From the NCBI RefSeq assembly GCF_051488685.1, contig NZ_JBPSEH010000005.1, positions 186,001 through 250,000 of the forward strand: DNA of 64,000 bases, read 5' to 3'. Each line of letters starts with the position of its first letter. Position 1 is the stretch's first letter. The translations under genes and the position numbers were made by a program. The DNA comes from Melioribacter sp051488685 (GTDB lineage Bacteria; Bacteroidota; Ignavibacteria; Ignavibacteriales; Melioribacteraceae). Below the pieces are notes generated by a model. The model was not told where the DNA came from and did not search any database. It saw nothing but the letters and a program-made list of their open reading frames with translations. Below are positions 15,947 through 24,643 of the stretch, piece after piece.

Positions 15947-17635
15947 ATGAAATTCAGTAAATCGTTTTTGCCCACTTTAAAAGAGATACCGGCCGAAGCG
16001 GTTATTCCGAGCCATATTTTAATGATACGTGCTGGCCTCGTACGCCAGCTTTCAGCTGGTATTTATACCTGGTTACCGTTGGGCTATAAAGTATTACGAA
16101 AAGTAATGGATATTATACGGGAAGAGATGAATGCAATTGGCGGGCAGGAATTCCATTATCCAGCCTTGAATCCAAAAGATATCTGGGAACAGACGGGACG
16201 TGTTGAAGCTTTCGGCGATATAATGTTTCATATCAAAAACAGAGACTACGTCCTTGCACCCACGCACGAGGAAATTGTTGCATGGCATGCAAAAGGTGCG
16301 CTTACTTCTTATAAAGATTTGCCACAAATCTGGTATCAAATACAAACCAAATTCCGAAATGAACCCCGTCCCCGCAGTGGAGTTATACGAGGCAGACAAT
16401 TTATTATGAAAGATTCTTACTCGCTTGACCGATCCTTCGAAGACCTCGATAGGTCGTACGAGTTACACGACCGAGCATACAGAAAAATCTTCGACCGTTG
16501 TGGACTTAAATACTTCGTTGTGGGAGCTTCGAGCGGAGCAATGGGAGGAAGTAAATCTGAAGAATTCATGGTTAAAAGCGATGCCGGCGAGGATACGGTT
16601 GCTTATTGCGAAAATTGTGGTTATGCCGCTAATGTTGAAGTGGCACAATCGATTGCCTCGTCTGCAAAACGACACGAAGTACCGAAAGAAATTTATGAAA
16701 TTCATACGCCCAATGTGAAATCGATCGACGAATTGTGCGAATTCTTGAACATCGACGAACATGAAACTGCAAAATCGAGAGTTTATATAAGCGATGGCAA
16801 ACCCGTTCTGGTATTAATGCTCGGCAATGACGAAGTTAACGAAACAAAACTTCAGGCAGTGCTGGGTGGAAACGTACGACCGGGACATCCCGACGAGCTG
16901 AAAGAAATCACAGGCGCAGACGCAGGCTCTATCGGCCCCATCGGGTTCAAACACAGAATTATTGCCGATAATCTCTTGAAAGACGCCAATAATTTATATA
17001 GCGGTGCAAATAAAAACGATTATCACATCGGGGGTATCGACCTGAGACGCGACGTACCTCAAATTGAATATTTCGACCTGCGTACAGTCGAAAGCGGTGA
17101 AAAATGCATTCGATGCAATTCTACACTCAGTGTTTTTAAAGCAATTGAACTTGGTCATATATTCAAACTCGGTACAAAGTATTCCGAAGCACTTGGAGTT
17201 AATTACCTCGATGAAACCGGCAAAGAACATCCCGTTGTGATGGGAAGTTATGGCATTGGAGTCGAAAGAGTACTGGCCTGTTATCTCGAACAGAACTACG
17301 ACGAAAGAGGCATAATCTGGAAAAAACCCCTTGCACCTTTCGATATTCATCTTATCGGGCTAAATATGAAAAATCAAAATGTGTCGGAAACATCCGAGCA
17401 ATTATATAATGAACTACTGAATGCAGGCTATGAAGTTCTATTTGACGACAGACTTGATGCCAGCGCGGGATTCAAATTCAATGATGCTGACTTGCTCGGC
17501 ATGCCCGTACAATTAATTGTAGGTGAAAAAAATCTGAAAGATGGAAACGTGGAATTAAAAATTCGTCAGTCCGGCGAAAAATTTATCGTTCAACTAACAG
17601 AACTGAAGAACAAATTAAAAGAATTGCTCGACTAA
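15947..17635 (+). CDS. proS: Prolyl-tRNA synthetase, bacterial type
   Basis: A 562-residue class II aminoacyl-tRNA synthetase that attaches proline to tRNA-Pro. Seen are motif 1 and 2 regions (LSAGIYTWLPLGYKVLRK; KFRNEPRPRSGVIRGRQF) and motif 3 GSYGIGVERVLACYLEQ. Between them, at about 225-390, lies the YbaK-like editing insertion that marks the bacterial form and clears Ala-tRNA-Pro. It has the anticodon-binding domain at the C-terminus. The length agrees with E. coli ProS. It begins after a 326-base intergenic region and is followed 58 bases later by rsmI. Confidence 0.96.
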   Translation: MKFSKSFLPTLKEIPAEAVIPSHILMIRAGLVRQLSAGIYTWLPLGYKVLRKVMDIIREEMNAIGGQEFHYPALNPKDIWEQTGRVEAFGDIMFHIKNRDYVLAPTHEEIVAWHAKGALTSYKDLPQIWYQIQTKFRNEPRPRSGVIRGRQFIMKDSYSLDRSFEDLDRSYELHDRAYRKIFDRCGLKYFVVGASSGAMGGSKSEEFMVKSDAGEDTVAYCENCGYAANVEVAQSIASSAKRHEVPKEIYEIHTPNVKSIDELCEFLNIDEHETAKSRVYISDGKPVLVLMLGNDEVNETKLQAVLGGNVRPGHPDELKEITGADAGSIGPIGFKHRIIADNLLKDANNLYSGANKNDYHIGGIDLRRDVPQIEYFDLRTVESGEKCIRCNSTLSVFKAIELGHIFKLGTKYSEALGVNYLDETGKEHPVVMGSYGIGVERVLACYLEQNYDERGIIWKKPLAPFDIHLIGLNMKNQNVSETSEQLYNELLNAGYEVLFDDRLDASAGFKFNDADLLGMPVQLIVGEKNLKDGNVELKIRQSGEKFIVQLTELKNKLKELLD

Positions 17636-17693
17636 TAACGTTTTATAGCAATCCAGATACGTCTCGTTTTCTCTTTCGGAATCAAAAAGTAGA

Positions 17694-18371
17694 ATGAATC
17701 CGAAGTTATATATTGTTTCAACTCCAATTGGTAATTACGAAGACATTACGCTGCGCGCGTTGAAAGTACTTCGTACATGTGATTTTATAATATGCGAGGA
17801 ATTTAAGGAAGCCAATCGACTTCTGTCAAAATACGACATTAAAAAAGAACTTTACTCGCTCAACGAACATAATGAAGAAGAAAACTCGTATTCACTCCTA
17901 AAAAAAATTCGGCAGTGCCAGTCAGCTGCATTAATATCCGATTGCGGAACACCGTTGTTTTCTGACCCGGGAACTTTATTAGTTCAACTTGCAATTAAAA
18001 ACGGAATCGAGGTTGTTCCCGTACCAGGAAGCAGTTCGATTATGGCTGCATTGGTTGGTTCCGGATTTGATTTTAGTAAATTTTATTACGCCGGATGGAT
18101 TTCGCCCAAAAAAGATTTACGCCGTCGCGATTTGATGAAATTAAAGGAAATTAAAGAAGTAATAGTTCTGATGGAAACACCTTACCGTTTGATTAAAATA
18201 CTGGAAGACGTTAAAAGAAACTTTGGAAATTCAATACCATCTGTACTGGCATATAATCTAACACAGAAAGACGAAGAATTTATCAGAGGCTCAATTGATG
18301 AGGTTTTGAATGCAGCAAAATTGAGAAATCTCAAAGGTGAATTTGTTTTGATAATCGATAACAGAAAATGA
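17694..18371 (+). CDS. RsmI-family 2'-O-methyltransferase (divergent)
   Basis: A 225-residue tetrapyrrole-methylase-fold protein beginning LYIVSTPIGNYEDITLRALKVL, the N-terminal signature of RsmI, with LISDCGTPLFSDPG and VVPVPGSSSIMAAL for SAM binding. RsmI methylates the 2'-OH of C1402 in 16S rRNA. Two features differ from the usual protein: the conserved EDTR after the first motif reads EEFKEANRLL, and the C-terminal domain is short (usual length is 270-290). It may be an RsmI paralogue with a changed target, or the only copy in this genome. It lies downstream of proS. Confidence 0.78.
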   Translation: MNPKLYIVSTPIGNYEDITLRALKVLRTCDFIICEEFKEANRLLSKYDIKKELYSLNEHNEEENSYSLLKKIRQCQSAALISDCGTPLFSDPGTLLVQLAIKNGIEVVPVPGSSSIMAALVGSGFDFSKFYYAGWISPKKDLRRRDLMKLKEIKEVIVLMETPYRLIKILEDVKRNFGNSIPSVLAYNLTQKDEEFIRGSIDEVLNAAKLRNLKGEFVLIIDNRK

Positions 18372-18473
18372 GTTCTTGAATAGGTGCCTAATTTTTCATA
18401 AGATTGCATGTAATGAATTGAGAACTTTCGCACTTATGCATACGTTTATTTAGTATTAAAAGGAGAGTAAAAA

Positions 18474-19019
18474 ATGTTAATGGTACAGGATGTTGATTTA
18501 ACGCCGAATCCACAAGCGTTAAAATTCATATTAAATGAAAAATTGCTTCAGAAAGAAACACGTAGTTTTCAGAATAAAGAAGAAGCCCAAAAAGATCCGC
18601 TAGCAAAAGGAATCTTCGAAATTCCCGGTGTAGTATCTGTTTTTTATATGGATAAATTTATAACGATCGAGAAAGAGCCCGCAGCATCTTGGGGACAAAT
18701 TCAAAAGCCGCTGGTGGAATTCATTAAAAATTTTGACAAATCTTTAATACCGCCTGAAACTGATATTGCTGATATCAGTGCGGAAGAAGAAACAGAACTC
18801 TTGAAAAAGATAAACGAAGTAATCAACACGCGGGTTCGTCCAGCACTTGCAGGCGACGGCGGTGGTTTGGAAATAAGAGGCTTAGAAGGATATACCCTTA
18901 AAATACGTTATCAGGGCGCATGCGGTAGTTGCCCGAGCGCAATACGCGGAACATTGATTGCAATCGAGAATTTACTTAAGCGTGAAGTTAATCCCGCAAT
19001 AGAAGTAATATCTGACTGA
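18474..19019 (+). CDS. NFU-type iron-sulfur cluster scaffold/carrier
   Basis: A 181-residue protein with an Nfu N-terminal domain (about 1-90: TPNPQALKFILN...SVFYMDKFITIEK) and a C-terminal NifU domain (105-178) carrying the cluster ligands Cys150 and Cys153 in GACGSCPSA. Two such CXXC motifs from a dimer hold a 4Fe-4S cluster that is passed to target enzymes in the cytoplasm. The start lies behind AAGGAGAG. A second ATG two codons later (MVQDVDL) is an alternative start. It is followed by a perfect terminator at 19027. Confidence 0.92.
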   Translation: MLMVQDVDLTPNPQALKFILNEKLLQKETRSFQNKEEAQKDPLAKGIFEIPGVVSVFYMDKFITIEKEPAASWGQIQKPLVEFIKNFDKSLIPPETDIADISAEEETELLKKINEVINTRVRPALAGDGGGLEIRGLEGYTLKIRYQGACGSCPSAIRGTLIAIENLLKREVNPAIEVISD

Positions 19020-19026
19020 TAATTTT

Positions 19027-19052
19027 AAATCCCGCACATGCGGGATTTTTTA
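19027..19052 (+). terminator. Intrinsic terminator after nfu
   Basis: AAATCCCGCA at 19027-19036 and TGCGGGATTT at 19039-19048 form a perfect 10-base stem, followed by more T residues. It lies 8 bases after the stop codon. Confidence 0.9.
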
Positions 19053-19185
19053 TTATGTGCAAACAGCTTTTAAGTTGAATGATTTTTTGTTTATACCAGA
19101 TTTATCTTTTTTGTGCCGAAGTGCTGGGGTTTGGGGGTGCGGGAGTTTTTTGTTTTAATTTGTTAGCTTAACAATCAAACAAAGA

Positions 19186-19215
19186 GTCGGCTTGCTCCGC
19201 TTCGCTCACAAAGAC
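19186..19215. repeat. REP-like segment
   Basis: The segment GTCGGCTTGCTCCGCTTCGC plus TCACAAAGAC resembles the GC-rich intergenic words (cttcgctcgcaatgac type) that are scattered through many bacterial genomes. Only one copy is present in the window, so repetition elsewhere is an assumption. Confidence 0.35.
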
Positions 19216-19298
19216 AAGTGGGAGGCAGTCTTCACTTCAACATTCGCCTTCAGTTCATTCCTCACGAAAACGATCGACATTCAATTTCACAAAACTTT

Positions 19299-19391
19299 GA
19301 ACAAAGAACCACGTACATTGAACAAAAAATTAAAATCATGAACCCATCAACAAAGAACATTGAACAACAATCATAGAACAAAAAACAGAAC
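19299..19391. repeat. Degenerate GAAC tandem-like repeat
   Basis: GAAC occurs eight times in 93 bases, often as TTGAACAAAGAAC or AAAGAACATTGAAC. The spacing is irregular (7-21 bases). The strand is almost free of G outside these words. Confidence 0.55.
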
Positions 19392-19410
19392 GACGAAAAT
19401 AATTCACACA

Positions 19411-19485
19411 CCCCCTCTTCCCCATCCCCTGGCCCCTACTCCCTGATCCCTGATCCCTAACCACCAATCCCTAATCCCTCCCCCC
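19411..19485 (-). repeat. G-run array on the minus strand, strong G-quadruplex candidate
   Basis: On the plus strand at least ten runs of three to six C are separated by short A/T-rich linkers (CCCTGATCCCTGATCCCTAA type). The minus strand therefore has GGG runs with loops mostly of 1-4 bases (GGGATCAGGGATCAGGGAG and similar), well inside the rule for intramolecular quadruplexes. It ends 70 bases upstream of the S9 hydrolase ATG. Confidence 0.7.
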
Positions 19486-19555
19486 TCATCTCACTTCTTC
19501 ATTATTTTGTTGTAATTCTTTAATTTGTTGACGAAAAAAATAGAGCGGGGCAGTT

Positions 19556-20611
19556 ATGAAAATATTAGTCATACTTTTAATTTCATTTACGACATTTTTT
19601 GCTCAGGATATTAAAGAAGAATTACAAGCTCTTAAAAACAAAAGCGAATCACTGGATCATCGTCTTGATGAACTTGAAAAAAAGATCGACGACATTATAT
19701 GGTTTCAACGAGTGGGAGATGTTGCATTTATCGACAAAGTATTCCTGACAGGGCCTCCTTTATGGAAAGAAAAAAATCCTACCGGACAGGGTGCTGGTAA
19801 TCCGGTTAAATTCTGGTCTTATATCTTCATTCCCAAAGGAATTGATTATTCTCAAAAATATCCCCTTATCGTTTTTCCGCACGGCGGTGTTCATGCAAAT
19901 TTCAACACTTATTACACGCACATTATAAGAGAACTGCTCTACCAAAAATATATTGTTGTAGCGGCTGACTACCGCGGAAGCACAGGATATGGAAAATCGT
20001 TTTATGAAAAAATCGATTACGGCGGTCTGGAAATTGAAGACATTAATTCGAGCAGGGAATTTGTTCTCGAGAATTATGATTTTGTGGATAAAGAACGCGT
20101 TGGAATTATAGGCTGGAGTCACGGTGGACTGATTGCACTGATGAACATATTCGAATATCCTGAAAATTATAAAGTTTGTTTTGCTGGTGTTCCCGTCAGC
20201 GATTTGATTGCCCGAATGGGTTATAAAGACGATAGCTATCGAGCACTCTACTCGGCTGATTATCATATCGGTCAAACTGCTGATGAAAATGTAAATGAAT
20301 ACAGACGCCGTTCGCCAGCATGGAATGCTGAGAAATTAAAAACGCCTCTTTTGATCCATACAAACACAAACGACGAGGATGTGAACGTTCTGGAAGTGGA
20401 ACATCTTATTAAGTCTTTAAAAGCCGCCGGCAAAAAATTCGAGTACGAAATTTTCAATAACATGCCAGGCGGGCATTCATTCGACCGTCTGGATACAAAA
20501 ACTGCGCGCCAGATAAGAATTAAGATTTACACCTTTCTCGATAAATATTTAGATCCACCGGTTAAGATTAAAAACTTAGAGGATATAAACAAAGCAGCGT
20601 ATTTACCTTAA
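19556..20611 (+). CDS. Exported prolyl-oligopeptidase (S9)-like hydrolase
   Basis: A 351-residue protein with a signal peptide (1-16, ending FFA before QDI), a short coiled-coil (18-50) and an alpha/beta hydrolase domain (85-335). The nucleophile is Ser188 in GWSHGG; the acid is probably an Asp in TNTNDEDVN and the base is His in PGGHSFD. The order and spacing fit the catalytic domain of S9 peptidases, but the beta-propeller that normally filters substrates is absent and replaced by the coiled-coil. It should act outside the inner membrane on peptides or esters. GAGCGGGG precedes the ATG. It stands alone after the repeat-rich spacer. Confidence 0.82.
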   Translation: MKILVILLISFTTFFAQDIKEELQALKNKSESLDHRLDELEKKIDDIIWFQRVGDVAFIDKVFLTGPPLWKEKNPTGQGAGNPVKFWSYIFIPKGIDYSQKYPLIVFPHGGVHANFNTYYTHIIRELLYQKYIVVAADYRGSTGYGKSFYEKIDYGGLEIEDINSSREFVLENYDFVDKERVGIIGWSHGGLIALMNIFEYPENYKVCFAGVPVSDLIARMGYKDDSYRALYSADYHIGQTADENVNEYRRRSPAWNAEKLKTPLLIHTNTNDEDVNVLEVEHLIKSLKAAGKKFEYEIFNNMPGGHSFDRLDTKTARQIRIKIYTFLDKYLDPPVKIKNLEDINKAAYLP

Positions 20612-20778
20612 ATAATTTTCTAAGTCTCCCTGCACAAAAAAAATTTAGTCTTAACTAAAAATGGATATGATGTTGAATTATCCACTTTTATTTCTGTTCA
20701 CTTTGATATAAGTTTTTATTAGATTTTACATGAACTCGCCGTATGCTGATTTCCCAACAAAAGGAAGGGGGACGGACA

Positions 20779-21528
20779 ATGAAGATTTTAAGTGCATACG
20801 AAAAAGCTCGCATCTATATTGAAAAACATTATAAGGACTCCGAAGAAGCGCGCATTCATCACAGAAAATTAAATCCCGGTCCAGTCATCACAATTTCGAG
20901 GGAAACCGGAGTTGGGGCAGCCGTAATCTGCGAAAAACTTGTGGAATACTTTAATAAAAGAGCAATTGAAGGTTACGACGACTGGACTTATTTCGACAGG
21001 TCGTTAATCGAAAAAATAATGGAGGACCATCAATTGCCGGATCATTTCAGAAAATATTTACACGAGGAAAAGCCTCCTAAAATTGAAACATGGTTCGGCG
21101 AATTGCTCGGTGTTACTCCTTCGAAAATTCTGTTACTCAGAAAAATATCTCAAACGATCTTAAAATTAGCCGACTTTGGAAATGTAATAATAGTAGGTAG
21201 AGGTGCAAACATCATAACAGCAAAAAGAAAAAACGCATTCCATATACGACTGGTTGCCCCTCTCTCATACAGAATTGAAAACGCATGCCGACTTTATAAT
21301 CTTGATTACAAAAAAGCAGCTGATTTCATTCGCGAGGAAGATGAAGCACGCAAACAGTATATCTGGAAATTCTTCCATAAGAATATTGAAGATCCACTTC
21401 TTTATCATGTTATAATCAATACAAATTTACTTGAAGTTGAAGAGATAGCAGAAATGATTGGTCAATGCATCGTGAGAAAATTCCCTAAATTCTTTTCGAA
21501 AGACAAAGTATTGTCACTCACTGCATGA
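20779..21528 (+). CDS. Cytidylate kinase-like family protein
   Basis: A 249-residue protein of the cytidylate-kinase-like family (PF13189 type). It has a modified P-loop region TISRETGVGAAVICEKLVEYF near residue 45, YFDRSLIEKIM, VIIVGRGANII around 145 and a REEDEARKQYI lid-like stretch. Stand-alone members have no proven substrate; nucleotide or small-molecule phosphorylation is the best guess. An upstream ATG at 20743 would add 12 residues, but the ATG at 20779 follows a strong AAGGAAGGGGGA sequence and is preferred. A PEBP-family gene follows within 6-70 bases. Confidence 0.75.
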   Translation: MKILSAYEKARIYIEKHYKDSEEARIHHRKLNPGPVITISRETGVGAAVICEKLVEYFNKRAIEGYDDWTYFDRSLIEKIMEDHQLPDHFRKYLHEEKPPKIETWFGELLGVTPSKILLLRKISQTILKLADFGNVIIVGRGANIITAKRKNAFHIRLVAPLSYRIENACRLYNLDYKKAADFIREEDEARKQYIWKFFHKNIEDPLLYHVIINTNLLEVEEIAEMIGQCIVRKFPKFFSKDKVLSLTA

Positions 21529-21534
21529 ATATAA

Positions 21535-22065
21535 ATGCGAAACTCAATTTTCATATTGCTTGCAATTATATTATTCATAAAATGTAATTCGGAGGTGAAT
21601 ATGAAATTCACAATTAATTCACCTGCTTTTGAGCACGAAGGGATGATACCCGTTCGTTATACATGTGACGGAGAAAACATTTCGCCACCATTGAAATGGA
21701 ACAATATTCCGGAAGGCACAAAATCATTTGCATTAATCAACGACGACCCCGATGCTCCTGCTGGAGATTGGGTCCATTGGGTTTTGTACAACATTCCACC
21801 TGAAATCGATCACCTTTCCGAAGGTGCTTCCAATAAGAAACAAATTCCACAAAATTCAATTGAAGGGCTGAACGACTGGGGCATTAATTCCTACGGAGGT
21901 CCGTGTCCTCCTTCTGGTATACATCGTTACTATTTTAAATTATACGCTCTCAATACTTCCTTACCCGCAGATAATAAAATGACGAAGAAAAAGCTTCTCG
22001 GTTTAATGAAAGGACATATACTCGGCGAAGCTGTGCTTATGGGAAAATATCAGCGTGTTCGTTGA
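21535..22065 (+). CDS. YbhB/YbcL (PEBP) family protein
   Basis: A phosphatidylethanolamine-binding-protein-fold protein: FTINSPAFEHEGMIPVRYTCDGENISPPLKW, then DDPDAPAGDWVHWVLYNIP with the anion-pocket Asp and His residues, and GGPCPPSGIHRYYFKLYAL. Bacterial members are often co-operonic with transporters or kinases; their ligand is unknown. Two starts are possible. ATG 21535 gives 176 residues with a hydrophobic leader ending in IKC, a poor lipobox. ATG 21601 gives 154 residues and sits behind a well-placed GGAGG. The second would be cytoplasmic. Ribosome-binding evidence favours 21601; the hydrophobic leader argues for 21535. Confidence 0.85.
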   Translation: MRNSIFILLAIILFIKCNSEVNMKFTINSPAFEHEGMIPVRYTCDGENISPPLKWNNIPEGTKSFALINDDPDAPAGDWVHWVLYNIPPEIDHLSEGASNKKQIPQNSIEGLNDWGINSYGGPCPPSGIHRYYFKLYALNTSLPADNKMTKKKLLGLMKGHILGEAVLMGKYQRVR

Positions 22066-22153
22066 GAGTAATCATTAAATAAACTTCCTCTTTCATAAAA
22101 AGGAACGCTATTCTTATATTTCATCTATAAATGAACCATCAATCGGAATTAAA

Positions 22154-23644
22154 ATGAAGAGAAAATTTTTTCTGCTGATTCTGCTTTTTCTGTCGGTGCA
22201 ATTTTTAAATGCACAAACAGAAAGGCTAAAACAACTCGACGAATACATTCAAAATGCTATGGATGATTGGGATATGCCCGGCTTTGCCGTTTCAATTGTA
22301 AAAGACGATTCTGTAATTTTTGCAAAGGGATACGGAGTTAGAGAATACGGTAAAGATGAAAAAGTCGACGCCAATACTCTCTTTGTAATTGCCTCCTGTT
22401 CCAAAGCATTCACAACGGCTGCTCTGGCTGTTTTGGTCGACCAGGGAAAAATCAAATGGGACGACAGGGTAATCGACTATCTGCCGGATTTTCAAATGTA
22501 CGACCCGTGGGTTACTAATGAAATTACAATACGCGATCTCGTAACACATCGAAGTGGACTTGCTACATTTAGTGGAGATTTTCTTTGGCTGGGTTCAAAC
22601 TACGATCGCAAAGAAGTAATAAGACGCGCACGGTATCTCAAACCTGTTTCGAGTTTTCGCTCTAAGTACGGATATCAAAATATTATGTTCATAGCCGCTG
22701 CGGAAATTATAAAAGCTGTAACCGACACTTCCTGGGGTGATTTCATTAAAAAGCATTTTCTCGTTCCACTGAAAATGACAAGTACAAACACATCTTATAA
22801 AGAACTTGCAACCGCAGAAAATAAAGCAAAGGCTCATTACAAAAAGAACGGTGAAATAAAAGTTTACACCGACACTCAAAAAGACAATGCGAGTGGAGCG
22901 CTCGGAATTAATTCTTCGGTAAACGATCTGGCGCAATGGATTCGTCTTCAACTTAACAGGGGCAAAATCGACAGCATAACAATTTTTAGCAAAGAACAAT
23001 CGAAAGAAATGTGGTCGAACCAAACTGCTTTTGGTGAAATGAATTATGGATTGGGCTGGTTTATACGATACAGAAACGGTAAAAAAATGCTTTATCACGG
23101 TGGCGGTATGCCCGGAATGATTTCTACGGTTGTTCTTTTACCCGAAGAAAATTTCGGCTTTGCAATTTTGAGCAATATGGAAACCGGCATGGTTTCGGCA
23201 ATCCAGGATTATATTATCGACTTATTTACTGGAATCGAACCGAAAGATTATAATAAAATAATGCTCGAGAAATGGAATGAGCGTTTACAAAAGTATGAGG
23301 ATGAACTAAAAAGACGGGAAGAAGTACGCGCAAAAAATACTTCGCCCTCACTCCCACTCGAAAAATATTGCGGAAAATATGAAGATAAGATGTATGGCGA
23401 AGCGGAAATAAATCTTAAAGACGGTAAGCTCTTTCTGCAGTTTGTTCCCACTCCAACTTTCAGGGGCGTTCTCAATCACTATCATTACGACACTTTTTAT
23501 ATTGACTGGGAAGATGAATTCCTGACGCGTGGCTGGATAAAATTCGATATGGATTTCGAAGGAAACGTAAAACAGTTCAGCCTGGAGGTACCGAATTCGC
23601 CCGACTTTATTTTTACTGAATTATTATTTGAAAAGAAAAAATAA
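22154..23644 (+). CDS. Secreted serine hydrolase, beta-lactamase class C family
   Basis: A 496-residue protein with a signal peptide (1-20, ending LNA before QTE) and a penicillin-binding fold. The nucleophile motif SxxK is Ser81-Cys-Ser-Lys84, the second motif YxN is Tyr174-Gln-Asn176, and the third motif is read as HGGG in YHGGGMPG. A C-terminal DUF3471-like beta domain (about 390-490) with a KYEDKMYGEAEINLKDG stretch follows. Members include esterases, D-amino-acid peptidases and Pab87-like carboxypeptidases; few are true beta-lactamases. It should act in the periplasm. It stands alone, 88 bases after the PEBP gene. Confidence 0.85.
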   Translation: MKRKFFLLILLFLSVQFLNAQTERLKQLDEYIQNAMDDWDMPGFAVSIVKDDSVIFAKGYGVREYGKDEKVDANTLFVIASCSKAFTTAALAVLVDQGKIKWDDRVIDYLPDFQMYDPWVTNEITIRDLVTHRSGLATFSGDFLWLGSNYDRKEVIRRARYLKPVSSFRSKYGYQNIMFIAAAEIIKAVTDTSWGDFIKKHFLVPLKMTSTNTSYKELATAENKAKAHYKKNGEIKVYTDTQKDNASGALGINSSVNDLAQWIRLQLNRGKIDSITIFSKEQSKEMWSNQTAFGEMNYGLGWFIRYRNGKKMLYHGGGMPGMISTVVLLPEENFGFAILSNMETGMVSAIQDYIIDLFTGIEPKDYNKIMLEKWNERLQKYEDELKRREEVRAKNTSPSLPLEKYCGKYEDKMYGEAEINLKDGKLFLQFVPTPTFRGVLNHYHYDTFYIDWEDEFLTRGWIKFDMDFEGNVKQFSLEVPNSPDFIFTELLFEKKK

Positions 23645-23686
23645 TATTCTGAAACCAATTTCATTAATAAATATCAAACAGGTGCT

Positions 23687-24346
23687 ATGAAATATTTAAA
23701 AGTTAAAAACAGCAATGAAGAAATACCGATCGGTAAGATTGTCTGCGTTGGCAGAAATTATGCGGCGCATGCCCTCGAGCTTGGCAACGAGGTTCCCGAA
23801 TTTCCAGTCATATTTTTGAAAGCGGCATCGAATGTAATTTATTCCGGTGAAAATGTAATCCATCCCGAATATTCCAATAATCTTCACCATGAAGTGGAAC
23901 TTGTTTTGTTAATCGGAAATACGATTAAAGATGCCAACGATTCCGCTGCGGAAGAAGCTATTGCAGGTTACGCTGTTGGACTCGACATGACATTGAGAGA
24001 CCTTCAAAAAGAATTTATGGCAAAAGGTGACCCATGGACACTTTCAAAATGTTTCGACACTGCTGCAGTGCTTTCTGAATTTGTATTAAAAAAAGATTAC
24101 AAATTAAGAGGAAACGAAACAATTAAACTTTCTGTTAACGGCGAGCTCAGGCAAAACTCGTCCATAAAAAAAATGATTTTTGAGCCAATAAAAATCGTAA
24201 AATACATCTCGTCAAAAATGACACTTGAAAAGGGCGACCTGATTTTTACCGGCACTCCAGAAGGAGTGGGCAGAGTAGTACCTGGAGATAAAATTCACGC
24301 TGAAATAGAAAATATCGGATTCATAGATACTGAAATAATCAAATAA
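23687..24346 (+). CDS. Fumarylacetoacetate hydrolase family protein
   Basis: A 219-residue FAH-domain enzyme, short form. Seen are the substrate-loop motif VGRNYAAHALELG, metal ligands in HHEVELVLLIG and GYAVGLDMTLRDLQ, and the closing FTGTPEGVGRVVPGD. Compact proteins of this kind act as acylpyruvase, oxaloacetate decarboxylase or tautomerase; human FAHD1 and E. coli YcgM are examples. The choice among these cannot be made here. The FmdB gene starts 12 bases downstream, so the two share a transcript that ends at the terminator at 24610. Confidence 0.88.
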   Translation: MKYLKVKNSNEEIPIGKIVCVGRNYAAHALELGNEVPEFPVIFLKAASNVIYSGENVIHPEYSNNLHHEVELVLLIGNTIKDANDSAAEEAIAGYAVGLDMTLRDLQKEFMAKGDPWTLSKCFDTAAVLSEFVLKKDYKLRGNETIKLSVNGELRQNSSIKKMIFEPIKIVKYISSKMTLEKGDLIFTGTPEGVGRVVPGDKIHAEIENIGFIDTEIIK

Positions 24347-24358
24347 GGAGGATTGTTT

Positions 24359-24604
24359 ATGCCCGTTTACGAATACAAATGCAACGACTGCGGCAAAAAG
24401 TATGAAATTTATCATAAGTCAATAAACAAACTCAGTGATATCGAATGCCCATCCTGCAAATCCAGAAATTATAAAAAGCTGCTCTCATCATTTAGCACTT
24501 CAAATGAAAGTGATTCATACGAGACCTCGACCGGGTGCGCTGACGGCTCCTGCAACTTGCCTGCATATGGCGGATGTTCAACGGGTAGCTGTGGACTCAA
24601 TTAA
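24359..24604 (+). CDS. FmdB-family zinc ribbon protein
   Basis: A small protein of 81 residues beginning MPVYEYKCNDCGKKYE, with a second CPSCKS pair, which together form a zinc ribbon of the FmdB type. The rest is low-complexity Ser/Gly/Cys with two more GSC-type cysteines near the end. FmdB proteins have no firm biochemical role; they were named as a putative regulator of formamidase genes. The ATG at 24359 follows AAGGAGGATTGTTT; a TTG six bases upstream is less likely. Confidence 0.85.
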   Translation: MPVYEYKCNDCGKKYEIYHKSINKLSDIECPSCKSRNYKKLLSSFSTSNESDSYETSTGCADGSCNLPAYGGCSTGSCGLN

Positions 24605-24609
24605 TTTTG

Positions 24610-24640
24610 AAGCTTCGTCGTTCAGCCGACGAAGCTTTTC
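24610..24640 (+). terminator. Intrinsic terminator between convergent genes
   Basis: AAGCTTCGTCG at 24610-24620 pairs perfectly with CGACGAAGCTT at 24627-24637 across a six-base loop, followed by TTTC on the plus strand. It ends the FAH-fmdB transcript and separates it from the minus-strand gene ending at 24644. Confidence 0.88.
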
Positions 24641-24643
24641 TTA

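Larger units (their letters stand above)
19053..19555. other. Repeat-rich 500-base spacer without genes
   Basis: No frame here has coding character. The spacer holds, in order, a short G-rich patch (19126-19143), a REP-like segment (19186-19215), a run of GAAC words (19299-19391) and a strongly C-rich tract (19411-19485). It is unlike every other intergenic region in the window. The next gene has its ATG at 19556. Confidence 0.75.

Noticed and set aside
19411..19485. Telomere-like CCCTAA repeats or a CRISPR array
   Set aside because: The units are irregular and short, with no constant repeats and spacers of 25-40 bases; the window lies inside a chromosome.
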